A DNA stretch of 64,000 bases, taken from Synoicihabitans lomoniglobus. GTDB lineage: Bacteria > Verrucomicrobiota > Verrucomicrobiia > Opitutales > Opitutaceae. Shown here piece after piece: positions 44,111-52,354 of the stretch. Under the pieces are notes generated by a model. It had not been told where the DNA came from, searched no databases, and saw only the letters and a program-made list of their open reading frames with translations. Both the position numbers and the translations under genes were made by a program. The DNA is taken from contig NZ_CP119075.1 in NCBI RefSeq assembly GCF_029023725.1, forward strand, positions 2,351,501 to 2,415,500, given 5' to 3'. Each line of letters starts with the position of its first letter. Positions within the stretch are counted from its first letter, which is position 1.

Positions 44111-45817
44111 CTATCGCGCGAGTTCGCGAAACAACCGCTTGCGGGTGGCTGCATCCGCCTTGCGGTCGGTGCGTATCTCCAGGACACGCACGCCGGTGGG
44201 CGATGACTTCTTCACCGCGTGAACCAGCTCGTCGTGGTCATGGATAAGTTGATACGCCACACCGTGGGCGGCGCATAGCGGGGCAAAATCGACGTGCTGC
44301 GGCGTGGCGAAATAGCGTTCGAATGGAGGATCAAACGCAGCCACCGGCAGGTGCTCAAAAATGCCTCCACCGGCATTATTGATCAGCACCACCGTCAGTC
44401 CGCCGCGCAAAACCGCGGCGGAGAGCAAGCCGTTGGCATCGTGCAGAAAAGCGAGGTCGCCGGTCAGCAACACCACCGGTCGACCGGCATCATGAGCCAC
44501 CCCCAGGGCGGTGGACAACGTGCCGTCGATGCCATTGGCCCCCCGGCTGAAGAACACCTCGATACCGCGGTTGGACGCCGGCCAGAAATACTCCAGATCG
44601 CGCACGGGCATGCTGTTGGCGACGCATAGTGCCGCGCCTTCCGGCAGGCATTGCGCAAGGTTCCAAGCGATGCGGCCTTCGAAATATTTCGCCGCCTCAC
44701 TCGCCATCCATGAATCCAAACGATCGCGCCCCCGCTGCTCCGCCGTGGCCCATGCGCGCAAATAAGCGGCGTCACGAATCGGCGCGCCGTCGATGGCAAG
44801 CGCCGTGACCGGAGCGTTGATGGCCCGCGTCTTGCCGTGAATCGCGTCCCGACCGCCGGCGTGTTCCGAGACCATCAGAATCTCCGCCTGGCTTTGCTCC
44901 AACCACTGCCGCAGGACTTTGCTCGTCGGCCACGCTTCGAGCGCGATCACATAGCGCGGCGTGAGGTCACGTGCCTGAGTTTCGTTGCGCAGCAGGGTAT
45001 CGTAGGTGGTGATCACCGTGACGTCGGCGGGCGCGTTTTGCCGCAGGGGCGAAAGCACATCGGCCAGAATTGGCCATCCGGTCGACCGCGCCAAGTCTCC
45101 GATCGCCGCGGCATAGGCCGTGGGGTCGGCGGGCTGCGCGGGACCGGCGATGAAGATCCCACGAGCCGTAGTCACACGTTGGTGTAGCTTCACCTGTCCC
45201 CGCTCTGTCGTGGGGGCTTCGGGCTGGGCGAAAAACGATTCGTCAATCGCGAGGGCCGCAGTGCTGTCGTCCGCCACCGGTGGCAACGGATCGCGGAAAG
45301 GCGCATTCAAGTGCACCGGTCCCGCCGCCGCCCGCTGCCAAGCCTGTCGCAAAGTCTGTCGCAAATACCCCAGTAATTCCAGGCGCGGTTCCGGCACGGC
45401 CAGTTCGTGATACCAGAGCGCGTAGTCGCCAAACAATTTGTGTTGATCGATCGTCTGCCCCGACGCGCAGTCTCGCATTTCCGGCGGCCGGTCGGCTGTG
45501 ATCACGAGCAACGGCACCCGGGATTCCCGCGCCTCGATCAGCGCCGGCAGGTAATGGGCGCCGGCGCTGCCACTGGTGCATACCAATACCACGGCGCGAT
45601 GGGTGCGGCGCGCCAGCCCGAGGGCAAAAAATCCCGCCGAACGCTCGTCGAGCACCGGCACGGTTTCGATCTGCGGGTGGGCCACCAACGCCATGGTAAG
45701 CGGAGTGGATCGCGATCCGGGAGAAACCACGGCATGACGCAACCCGCACCGGTGCAACGTCTCCACGGCGACGGAGCACCACAGGCTGTTCGTGTTTCGA
45801 AAATCAATCGTCATCAT
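44111..45817 (-). CDS. menD: 2-succinyl-5-enolpyruvyl-6-hydroxy-3-cyclohexene-1-carboxylate synthase
   Basis: 568 residues; thiamine-diphosphate enzyme that joins isochorismate and 2-oxoglutarate in menaquinone synthesis. Features: HAVVSPGSRSTPLTMALV, the TPP-activating Glu in VPVLDERSAGFFALGLAR, STITADRPPEMRDCASGQTIDQ-like region (LLVITADRPPEMRDC), and the TPP/Mg site with GDLAFLHDANGLL followed by INNAGGGIFEHLP. Its ATG overlaps the stop of menF by four bases, so menF-menD are translated together. Confidence 0.95.
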   Translation of the reverse strand: MMTIDFRNTNSLWCSVAVETLHRCGLRHAVVSPGSRSTPLTMALVAHPQIETVPVLDERSAGFFALGLARRTHRAVVLVCTSGSAGAHYLPALIEARESRVPLLVITADRPPEMRDCASGQTIDQHKLFGDYALWYHELAVPEPRLELLGYLRQTLRQAWQRAAAGPVHLNAPFRDPLPPVADDSTAALAIDESFFAQPEAPTTERGQVKLHQRVTTARGIFIAGPAQPADPTAYAAAIGDLARSTGWPILADVLSPLRQNAPADVTVITTYDTLLRNETQARDLTPRYVIALEAWPTSKVLRQWLEQSQAEILMVSEHAGGRDAIHGKTRAINAPVTALAIDGAPIRDAAYLRAWATAEQRGRDRLDSWMASEAAKYFEGRIAWNLAQCLPEGAALCVANSMPVRDLEYFWPASNRGIEVFFSRGANGIDGTLSTALGVAHDAGRPVVLLTGDLAFLHDANGLLSAAVLRGGLTVVLINNAGGGIFEHLPVAAFDPPFERYFATPQHVDFAPLCAAHGVAYQLIHDHDELVHAVKKSSPTGVRVLEIRTDRKADAATRKRLFRELAR

Positions 45818-47235
45818 CGCGGTGGTTGCAGCGCGTCCAGCAAAGCCTTAAACTTCAGGTCGGTTTCCGCAAACTCCTTGTCGGGGGTGGACCCGGCCAC
45901 GATGCCCGCCCCGGCGTAAACCCGCGCCCGTTGGTCGCGCACCAAGGCCGAACGAATGCCCACCATGAACTCTCCCCCGCCCCGCGCATTCATCCAGCCG
46001 AGCGCACCGGCATAGAGTCCGCGCGGGAATCCCTCCAAGTCGCGGATCGCGGCCACGGCGGCTTCGCGCGGGGCACCACCGACGGCCGGCGTCGGGTGCA
46101 ACACGGCCAATGCATCCAACAATCGGATACCGTCCGGCAGTCGGGCTCGAACCGGCGTGTGCAAGTGTTGCAGGTTGGCGAGTTTGCGCAGACCCGGCTG
46201 GGCGGGATGTTCCAACGCCAAGCCGAGGGCCTCCAACCGTCGCCGCACCGAAGCCAGCACGACCGCGTGTTCCCGCTGGTCCTTGTCACTGGCAAGCAGG
46301 GCCGCGCCCATCGCCGCATCGTCGACCGCGCCGACGCCGCGGCGGATCGTGCCGGCGAGCACATCGGCTTCGAGCATGCCCTGGCTCACGCGCACGAGCC
46401 GTTCGGGACTCGCCCCGATGAAGCTGTCGCCCCGACCGTTGGCGATGGAGAAGGCAAAACAATCCGGGAATCGCTCGCGCAAACCATCCAACGTTTGCAG
46501 AGGATGAAACGGCACGTCCGCCTCGATATCGAGCGCCCGCGCCAGCACGATTTTTTCAAAATCACCGGCATCGATTTGCCGCAGCGCCGCCGCCACACTG
46601 GCGCGGTAGTCGAACGATTCCGTGGACGTAAATTGACGGGGTTGTCGGGGAGATTCGGTGGCGGCTCCGGTGAGCGAGAAACCGGCAAACTTTTGATGCG
46701 CCCGCCACACGCGCTCCGCCAACGCATCGAGATCGGCGTCGGGGGCGACGGGCACGTTGGCCACGGCGGTGGTGACATCACCGGCGCGGGCCACTTGCCA
46801 ACGCGGCACGAAAGCCATGATCGCCGGGAACGGCTCATCGTTCTCCACGGTGTCGGCGAACGCCGCTCCGACAAAAACATGCGGCCCGCCAAACGGGGCG
46901 TCGACCGGACCGACTGCGATGGTGCGGGCAAAGGTTTCATCGGCAAACCGCTGCAGCTCGGCGAAGCGTTCCGGTCCTGCGAATGTGGCCCTCGCCGCGA
47001 CTTCCGCTCCGGCAATCGCAGAACATTCCGACGGATGTTCCGCATAAAAGTGTGGTGCGCCCGGTTCGTAAATCGCCTCGAGCACGGCCAAGGGATCAAG
47101 CGCTCCTACCGTGATACTGATGCTGACGAGCCGCTCCTGCCCGTCGGCTTGGGCCGCGCGTTGACATTGACTGAGAAAGGCCCGCAGCGCCTCGGGCGAC
47201 GCGTGGTCGGCGGGCTGAAGCGGCAGGACCTTCAT
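45814..47235 (-). CDS. menF: Isochorismate synthase
   Basis: 473 residues; converts chorismate to isochorismate, the entry step of menaquinone synthesis. The chorismate-binding domain covers the C-terminal half: FEKIVLARALDIEA (with the general-base Lys), FIGASPERLVRV, EADVLAGTIRRG, HPTPAVGGAP, YAGALGWM and AGAGIVAGSTPDKEF with the Mg-binding Glu. Entry into menD rather than siderophore genes makes the menaquinone assignment the natural one. It is the first gene of the menF-menD pair, 36 bases downstream of metG in the same direction. Confidence 0.92.
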   Translation of the reverse strand: MKVLPLQPADHASPEALRAFLSQCQRAAQADGQERLVSISITVGALDPLAVLEAIYEPGAPHFYAEHPSECSAIAGAEVAARATFAGPERFAELQRFADETFARTIAVGPVDAPFGGPHVFVGAAFADTVENDEPFPAIMAFVPRWQVARAGDVTTAVANVPVAPDADLDALAERVWRAHQKFAGFSLTGAATESPRQPRQFTSTESFDYRASVAAALRQIDAGDFEKIVLARALDIEADVPFHPLQTLDGLRERFPDCFAFSIANGRGDSFIGASPERLVRVSQGMLEADVLAGTIRRGVGAVDDAAMGAALLASDKDQREHAVVLASVRRRLEALGLALEHPAQPGLRKLANLQHLHTPVRARLPDGIRLLDALAVLHPTPAVGGAPREAAVAAIRDLEGFPRGLYAGALGWMNARGGGEFMVGIRSALVRDQRARVYAGAGIVAGSTPDKEFAETDLKFKALLDALQPPR

Positions 47236-47271
47236 CGGATGAGCAACAAGCGGAAGCCGGGGCTGGAGGGA

Positions 47272-48798
47272 TCAGGCTTTTTTCTCGGGACGCGGGAACA
47301 GGATGCAAGTCTTGGCGACGGCGTTGCCCTGCAGGCGATCGTCCCAATTCAGTTCATCGCGCCAGACGTGGCCGGCGGTGTAGCCAAGCACGCCGCGAAT
47401 CTTGTCCACGGAACCCGGTATCACGGCCTGCATGAGCGACGTGCCGAGACGGAGCGCCTCCGCCATGGTGGCGAGTGACGTCTGCAACAGCGCTTGATCG
47501 GCGGGCTCCTCGGACTTGCCCAGTTTCCACGGCGCACGCTGTTCGATGTAGGCGTTGGTCGCCGTGATAAAGGCGAGCGCGCGTTCGAGGCCGACGTTGA
47601 ATTGAAATTCCTCGAAGAGCGGGATGACCTCGTCGCGCGTTTTCTCCCACAGCGCCTGGAGCGCGGCTTCGGGCTCACCGGGGTCGCCGGCGGGAGGCAC
47701 GACTGCGGTGGCGAAACGGTTGGTCATGTTGAGCGTGCGGTTGACGAGGTTGCCGAGGTTGTTGGCGAGCTCGCTGTTGTAACGCACGAGGAACTGATCC
47801 ATCGAAAAATCACTATCCTGACCGACACTCATTTCGCGGATCAGGAAGTAGCGCAGAGCGTCGACGCCGAAGTTGTCCACGAACTCGATGGGCTCGACGA
47901 AATTGCCCGTGCTTTTGGACATCTTGGAGCCGTTCACCGACCACCAACCGTGCGCGAGAATCGACTGGGGAACCGCGAGACCGGCGGCCTGCAACATGAT
48001 CGGCCAATAAACCGCGTGCGGCGGCACGAGGATGTCCTTGCCGATGACATGGAAACTCGCGGGCCACAGGCCGGGTTTATCCGCGACGGCCGAGTAGTAA
48101 TTGGTCAAGGCATCGAACCAGACGTAAGTCACGAAATCCGGATCGAACGGCAGCGGGATACCCCACTCCAACCGATCTTTCGGACGCGAAATGCACAGGT
48201 CGTTGAGCGGCTCAGACAGGAACTCGAGCACCTGCTTGGCGCGATAGCGCGGAATGATGAAATCGGGGTGCGACTTGATGTAGTCGATCAACCACGGCTG
48301 GTAGGCGCCCAGTTTAAAGAAGTAGTTGGACTCCGTGATCTCGGTGACTTCGCCGAAAATCTCCGGCCACGTGCCGTCCTCGTTGCGGTCTTTTTCCTGA
48401 AGAAACTGCTCCTGCCGCGTCGAATAATAGCCCTGGTATTCGGCCTTGTAGATCTCGCCCTTGTCGTAGAGCTGCTGCAGCAGATTGCAGACAACCTGCT
48501 TGTGGCGGGGCTCGGTGGTGCGGATGAAATCGTCGTTGGAAATATCCAAGCGCGCACACATCTCCTTGAATTGAGGTGCAATCCCGTCGACGAACGCCTG
48601 CGGTTCGACGCCTTGGGCACGGGCGCTTTGTTGGATTTTTTGACCGTGTTCATCGGTGCCGGTCAGGAAATACACGTCGTCTCCCATCATGCGGCGGAAA
48701 CGGGCAATGACGTCCGTCAGCACCTTCTCGTAGGCGTGGCCGAGGTGTGGCGAACCGTTCACATAGTCGATCGCGGTGGTGATGTAGAAGGTCTTCAT
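47272..48798 (-). CDS. metG: Methionyl-tRNA synthetase (short form)
   Basis: 508 residues from the ATG at 48798 (MKTFYITTAIDYVNGSPHLGHAYEKV); upstream frame extension lacks similarity. Class I synthetase: HIGH motif as HLGH (about 18-21), FLTGTDEHGQKI, and KMSKS in GSKMSKSTGNF. The zinc-knuckle cysteines of the long form are absent (the region reads YYSTRQEQFLQEKDR), and the C-terminal tRNA-binding domain is missing, as in the short bacterial form. It diverges from the histidine kinase gene over 91 bases. Confidence 0.95.
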   Translation of the reverse strand: MKTFYITTAIDYVNGSPHLGHAYEKVLTDVIARFRRMMGDDVYFLTGTDEHGQKIQQSARAQGVEPQAFVDGIAPQFKEMCARLDISNDDFIRTTEPRHKQVVCNLLQQLYDKGEIYKAEYQGYYSTRQEQFLQEKDRNEDGTWPEIFGEVTEITESNYFFKLGAYQPWLIDYIKSHPDFIIPRYRAKQVLEFLSEPLNDLCISRPKDRLEWGIPLPFDPDFVTYVWFDALTNYYSAVADKPGLWPASFHVIGKDILVPPHAVYWPIMLQAAGLAVPQSILAHGWWSVNGSKMSKSTGNFVEPIEFVDNFGVDALRYFLIREMSVGQDSDFSMDQFLVRYNSELANNLGNLVNRTLNMTNRFATAVVPPAGDPGEPEAALQALWEKTRDEVIPLFEEFQFNVGLERALAFITATNAYIEQRAPWKLGKSEEPADQALLQTSLATMAEALRLGTSLMQAVIPGSVDKIRGVLGYTAGHVWRDELNWDDRLQGNAVAKTCILFPRPEKKA

Positions 48799-48889
48799 GG
48801 AGGGAGCCCGACAACCAAAGCCAGCCGTGCCGGATTGTCGAAGGTTTTGACGCGATGGTCTTTGCCTGTCAGCGGTGGGTCCGCCTCGC

Positions 48890-50122
48890 ATGTCTTCCCT
48901 GACTCGCCTCATCACGGTTTCGCTCGTGCTCCTGCTGCTCCTGGTCGGCGCGGGGCTGGGTGCCCAAGTCTGGCTGCGCCAACAGGAAAACCGCATTCTC
49001 TCCCAAGCGGCCCTGGATCTTTCGGAGCGTTTGCAGCACGCCATCGACCTGACCGGCGGCATTTCCGCCCCCTGGCCCACCGCGCGGTTGGAGGAGTTGG
49101 CTCAACTCACCGGAGCGGAGATCAGCATCATCGCCAACCCTGCGATTCCCCGCGATGAAATGAACCGCCACCGGGCCACGATACCATTGGACAACGGCAA
49201 ATGGTTGGCCGCCCGCCCCGCCACCCCGCCCGGCGAACGGATCCTCAATCTCTTCCACCGCGTCGTCATCGCGCTCGGCGTATTCGCCGTCCTGCTGGTC
49301 GTCGCGCTGCTGTTGATTGCGGCGATCAAACCGCTCCGCGACCGTGAAACCCGATCCCCTTTCACCACCCGGGACCGCGACATGCGCAGCCTGTCCCTGC
49401 TCGCGCGCACCTCGGTCGAACAACAAGCCGAGCTCGACCAGGAGCGCGATGAACGCATTCGCGCCGAAGCGGAGGCCCGCCATCGATTGCAACTGCTCAA
49501 CCAGGCGCTGGAGGAAAAAATCCGCATGGGTCGCGACCTGCACGACGGCGTGATCCAGTCCCTCTACGCCGCCGGCCTCACCCTGCAAGCCGCACAACAG
49601 CAGGCCACGGCCGACCCCCATTTGTCGACCGAGCGGCTCGGCGAAGGCCTCGAACTCATCAACCGCACCATCACGGATATTCGCAGCTACATCAGCGGCC
49701 TCACCCCCCGTCAGGTTCGACGGGAGTCGCTCGCGCAGGGGTTCACCGACATCGTGACCGAGCTGCGCGCCGGACGTCCGCTGGATCTGGATCTCAAAAT
49801 CGACGAAAAGGCCTCCATCGCCCTTTCCGACGAGCAACTCTCCGAGTCCATGCAGATCGCCCGTGAGGCCGTGAGCAACGCGCTCCGCCACGGTGGCGCG
49901 CAAAGATTGTTGATCAGCCTGATCAGCAACGACGACGGGACGGAGTTTACCATTCGGGACGACGGCATCGGTTTCGACCTCGCGGGGGCCCGCCCCGGCG
50001 GCCACGGACTTGCCAACATGCGCGCCCGGGTCGAACGTGGCATCGGCCGATTCGAAATGAAGAGCGCGCCGGGCCAAGGCACCCACATCTCCATCCACTG
50101 GAAAACCATCGTCACCTCATGA
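48890..50122 (+). CDS. Membrane sensor histidine kinase (NarL-partner, HisKA_3 type)
   Basis: 410 residues from the ATG at 48890; GTG 48875 is possible. Two helices (about 4-25 and 122-146) enclose a roughly 95-residue periplasmic sensor domain. A coiled-coil linker leads to the HisKA_3 dimerisation segment GRDLHDGVIQSLYAAGLTLQ with the phospho-accepting His, and the ATPase domain with REAVSNALRHGGA (N box), IRDDGIGFDL (G1) and GGHGLANMRARVE (G2). It autophosphorylates and passes phosphate to the adjacent regulator, whose gene overlaps it by four bases. The signal is unknown. Confidence 0.93.
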   Translation: MSSLTRLITVSLVLLLLLVGAGLGAQVWLRQQENRILSQAALDLSERLQHAIDLTGGISAPWPTARLEELAQLTGAEISIIANPAIPRDEMNRHRATIPLDNGKWLAARPATPPGERILNLFHRVVIALGVFAVLLVVALLLIAAIKPLRDRETRSPFTTRDRDMRSLSLLARTSVEQQAELDQERDERIRAEAEARHRLQLLNQALEEKIRMGRDLHDGVIQSLYAAGLTLQAAQQQATADPHLSTERLGEGLELINRTITDIRSYISGLTPRQVRRESLAQGFTDIVTELRAGRPLDLDLKIDEKASIALSDEQLSESMQIAREAVSNALRHGGAQRLLISLISNDDGTEFTIRDDGIGFDLAGARPGGHGLANMRARVERGIGRFEMKSAPGQGTHISIHWKTIVTS

Positions 50123-50790
50123 GCACGCCCCCCATCGCCGCCACCGCCGTCTCCATTGTCATCGTCGACGATAGCGAAGTCGTGCGCGCCGGTTTGACGG
50201 CTCTGCTGAGCAGCTCGCCCCAGATCAAGATTCTGTCGGAAGCCGGCGACGTGGCCGGCGGCGTGGCGACCGTCCTGCACCACAAACCCGACGTGGTCTT
50301 GCTCGACATCCGCCTGCCCGACGGCACCGGCTTCGATGCCTGCCGCACCATCTGTCGGGCCAATATTGATACGCGGGTGCTGATTCTCACTTCCGTCGCC
50401 GATGAAGAGATGGTGGACAACGCCATCCGCGCCGGAGCCCATGGCTATCTGCTCAAGGAAATCAATGGCACCGCGCTCGTGCAATCGATCGTGGATATCG
50501 CCGCCGGCAAATCGATCCTCGATCCGGCGATCACCGCCCGCGTGTTGTCACTGGTGCGGTCCAACACCCCCACCACGCGCAACCTCATCGACGGCCTCTC
50601 GCCGCAGGAAAGTCGCGTCCTCGCCCTCATCGCCGAAGGTCAGACCAACAAGGAGGTCGCTCAAGCCATGAATCTGGCGGAGAAAACCGTGAAAAACTAT
50701 CTCAGCACGGTGTTCGAAAAACTGCATGTCACCCGGCGCACCCAAGCCGCCGCGCTGTATGTGCAGTCCCAGTCCTCCAAGCCGATTTAG
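50119..50790 (+). CDS. NarL/FixJ-type response regulator
   Basis: 223 residues. The receiver domain has the acidic pair in IVIVDDSEVVRAGL, the phospho-accepting Asp in VVLLDIRLPDGTGFD, and the conserved Lys in GYLLKEI. The LuxR-type HTH is at the C-terminus: LSPQESRVLALIAEGQTNKEVAQAMNLAEKTVKNYLSTVFEKLHV. Its gene overlaps the kinase gene. The pilin cassettes begin 219 bases downstream in the same direction, so it may regulate them; that link is inference. Confidence 0.94.
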   Translation: MSTPPIAATAVSIVIVDDSEVVRAGLTALLSSSPQIKILSEAGDVAGGVATVLHHKPDVVLLDIRLPDGTGFDACRTICRANIDTRVLILTSVADEEMVDNAIRAGAHGYLLKEINGTALVQSIVDIAAGKSILDPAITARVLSLVRSNTPTTRNLIDGLSPQESRVLALIAEGQTNKEVAQAMNLAEKTVKNYLSTVFEKLHVTRRTQAAALYVQSQSSKPI

Positions 50791-50885
50791 CCACTTGGGC
50801 CGCGCATGAATTTTCATTGGGTGCGGAACCAAACATGAAGCTGATTAATGCCTTGAGGCTCGGCGAATCTCGACGGCCCTGGCCC

Positions 50886-50970
50886 GGCTAATGAAAGTAT
50901 TTGGCGTTACCCCAACGGTTTACCAATGCGTGAATCTACGCATCGGCCCGCCGAATAGCACTTAGCGCTT
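50886..50970 (+). other. Leader with short hairpins upstream of the pilin cassettes
   Basis: The 219 bases between the response regulator and the first pilin gene hold no gene. Two small hairpins are visible: cgtt-acccc-aacg (about 50905-50917) and atgcgt-gaatct-acgcat (50926-50943, extendable by two pairs across a mismatch). The region is less GC-rich than its surroundings. It could hold a promoter, an operator or a structured leader; it does not match a c-di-GMP riboswitch consensus that I know. Confidence 0.4.
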
Positions 50971-51009
50971 TGTTCTTCTAAAATTCACGTTAGGGTTATT
51001 TCCTTAGGC

Positions 51010-51630
51010 ATGATCGGCCTAGCTCCCCCACGGTTTGGTCGTTCCGCCTGCGGAACACGGGGTTCGACACTCATCGAAATCGCGATGGGAGTGTCGATCA
51101 TGGCGATGGTTTTCGTCGGCGTCATGGGGGCATTCATCCAATCCCGTCGGATGACCGAAACGAGTATCTTCCAGAACTCGGCAGTCACCGTGATTCAAGG
51201 ATACATGGAGCAAATCAAGAACATGGATTTCTCCGAAATACCCTACTATTCCGGGTCGAGCTTGATGCGGGGGACCATCAACACTACCGACGACAAGATC
51301 TACACCCAGCTCGATTCCGAAACGCTCGACGTGCTGCGCATCTCCCCCGGCACCCCGATCGATCCGCAATCTGTCACGCTCGGCCAAGTTCCCGAAGGTG
51401 TCGTCGACAACGAAAAACTCATCGACATCAACGACACGCCCGCAACCACCGATGATGATCTCCTGATGCACATCTGGATTTGGGTGGCGCCCTTGGACAA
51501 CGCGTCAATCGGCGTATCCCCCTCCCGCAGCTTCAACATTGTCTACACCTGGAGCTTCACCGACGGCGGCATCAAACAGACCCATGTGGATGCGGTGGCG
51601 ACCATTCGCTCCGTGGTGCCCACTTTCTGA
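51010..51630 (+). CDS. PilV-like prepilin, cassette A
   Basis: 206 residues. Prepilin signal: basic leader ending TRG, cleavage after Gly18, mature N-terminus STLIEIAMGVSIMAMVFVGV with Glu at +5. A globular C-terminal part (about 60-206) has strands but no recognised domain. Minor pilins of this type are processed by the prepilin peptidase PilD and built into a type IV pilus or a type II secretion pseudopilus. It opens the first three-gene cassette, with the PilW-like gene 11 bases on. Confidence 0.88.
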   Translation: MIGLAPPRFGRSACGTRGSTLIEIAMGVSIMAMVFVGVMGAFIQSRRMTETSIFQNSAVTVIQGYMEQIKNMDFSEIPYYSGSSLMRGTINTTDDKIYTQLDSETLDVLRISPGTPIDPQSVTLGQVPEGVVDNEKLIDINDTPATTDDDLLMHIWIWVAPLDNASIGVSPSRSFNIVYTWSFTDGGIKQTHVDAVATIRSVVPTF

Positions 51631-51641
51631 GGACAACTCCA

Positions 51642-52343
51642 ATGAACTTTCGCTCAAACTCCCGCCGCCCAACTTCGCGCCAGGATCGGGCGTTTTCGTT
51701 GTTTGAACTCGTGATCGCAACCGGGCTTTTTTCGTTCATTACGATCGGGTCCACCAGCGTCATGCTGCAGAGCATGAACTCCTATCACTACGACATCGGA
51801 AAATTGTTGGTGAATCGGGATATTCGCACCTTCACCAGCGAGATGACCTCGAACGCGTCCTACGCGAACTACTTCATGGTGTTTCCGTCCTACGGCGAAC
51901 GCTCCATGACCGTGGAAATCGGAGATTCCTCCAGCGGCATCTCCGAAGTCACCACCGACGCCTCCGTCAATGACGGCAAGTCCGGCGACTTTCTGCTGCT
52001 GGTCTACACCTCGCCCGACGACTCCGCCATCATCACGCGGCTGGTGGGCTATTTTCGCTCTCCCCTCGATCCCGAATCCGCCGACAGTGAAGGTCCGGTG
52101 CGCCGGTTCGACACGTCGTTTCCCGACGGCATCACCGGCAATATCTGGGAGTTGTTGCCCCCGGTCGAAGACGCCGCCACCGAGCCCGAGGTCATCGAAC
52201 TTTCACAAGGCCTCGCCGACGGGAAACTGTTCTACAATTTCCGAAACCGCAGCGTCATGGTGAAAGGTAAGATTTTCCACGAGGGAAATCTGATGCGTCG
52301 GGCCACCAACACCTACAATTTTACGGTTTCACCCCGCGGCTGA
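51642..52343 (+). CDS. PilW-like prepilin, cassette A
   Basis: 233 residues from the ATG at 51642, preceded by a gagga-type ribosome site within the upstream stop. The leader ends QDRA and the mature part starts FSLFELVIATGLFSFITIG, with Glu at +5. The residue before cleavage is Ala rather than the usual Gly, as in the PilW-like protein of cassette B. The C-terminal domain is beta-rich. Second gene of cassette A. Confidence 0.86.
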   Translation: MNFRSNSRRPTSRQDRAFSLFELVIATGLFSFITIGSTSVMLQSMNSYHYDIGKLLVNRDIRTFTSEMTSNASYANYFMVFPSYGERSMTVEIGDSSSGISEVTTDASVNDGKSGDFLLLVYTSPDDSAIITRLVGYFRSPLDPESADSEGPVRRFDTSFPDGITGNIWELLPPVEDAATEPEVIELSQGLADGKLFYNFRNRSVMVKGKIFHEGNLMRRATNTYNFTVSPRG

Positions 52344-52354
52344 AACCACGCGAC

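Noticed and set aside
50791..51009. c-di-GMP riboswitch before the pilin genes
   Set aside because: The conserved core of the GEMM classes is not present; only simple hairpins are visible.
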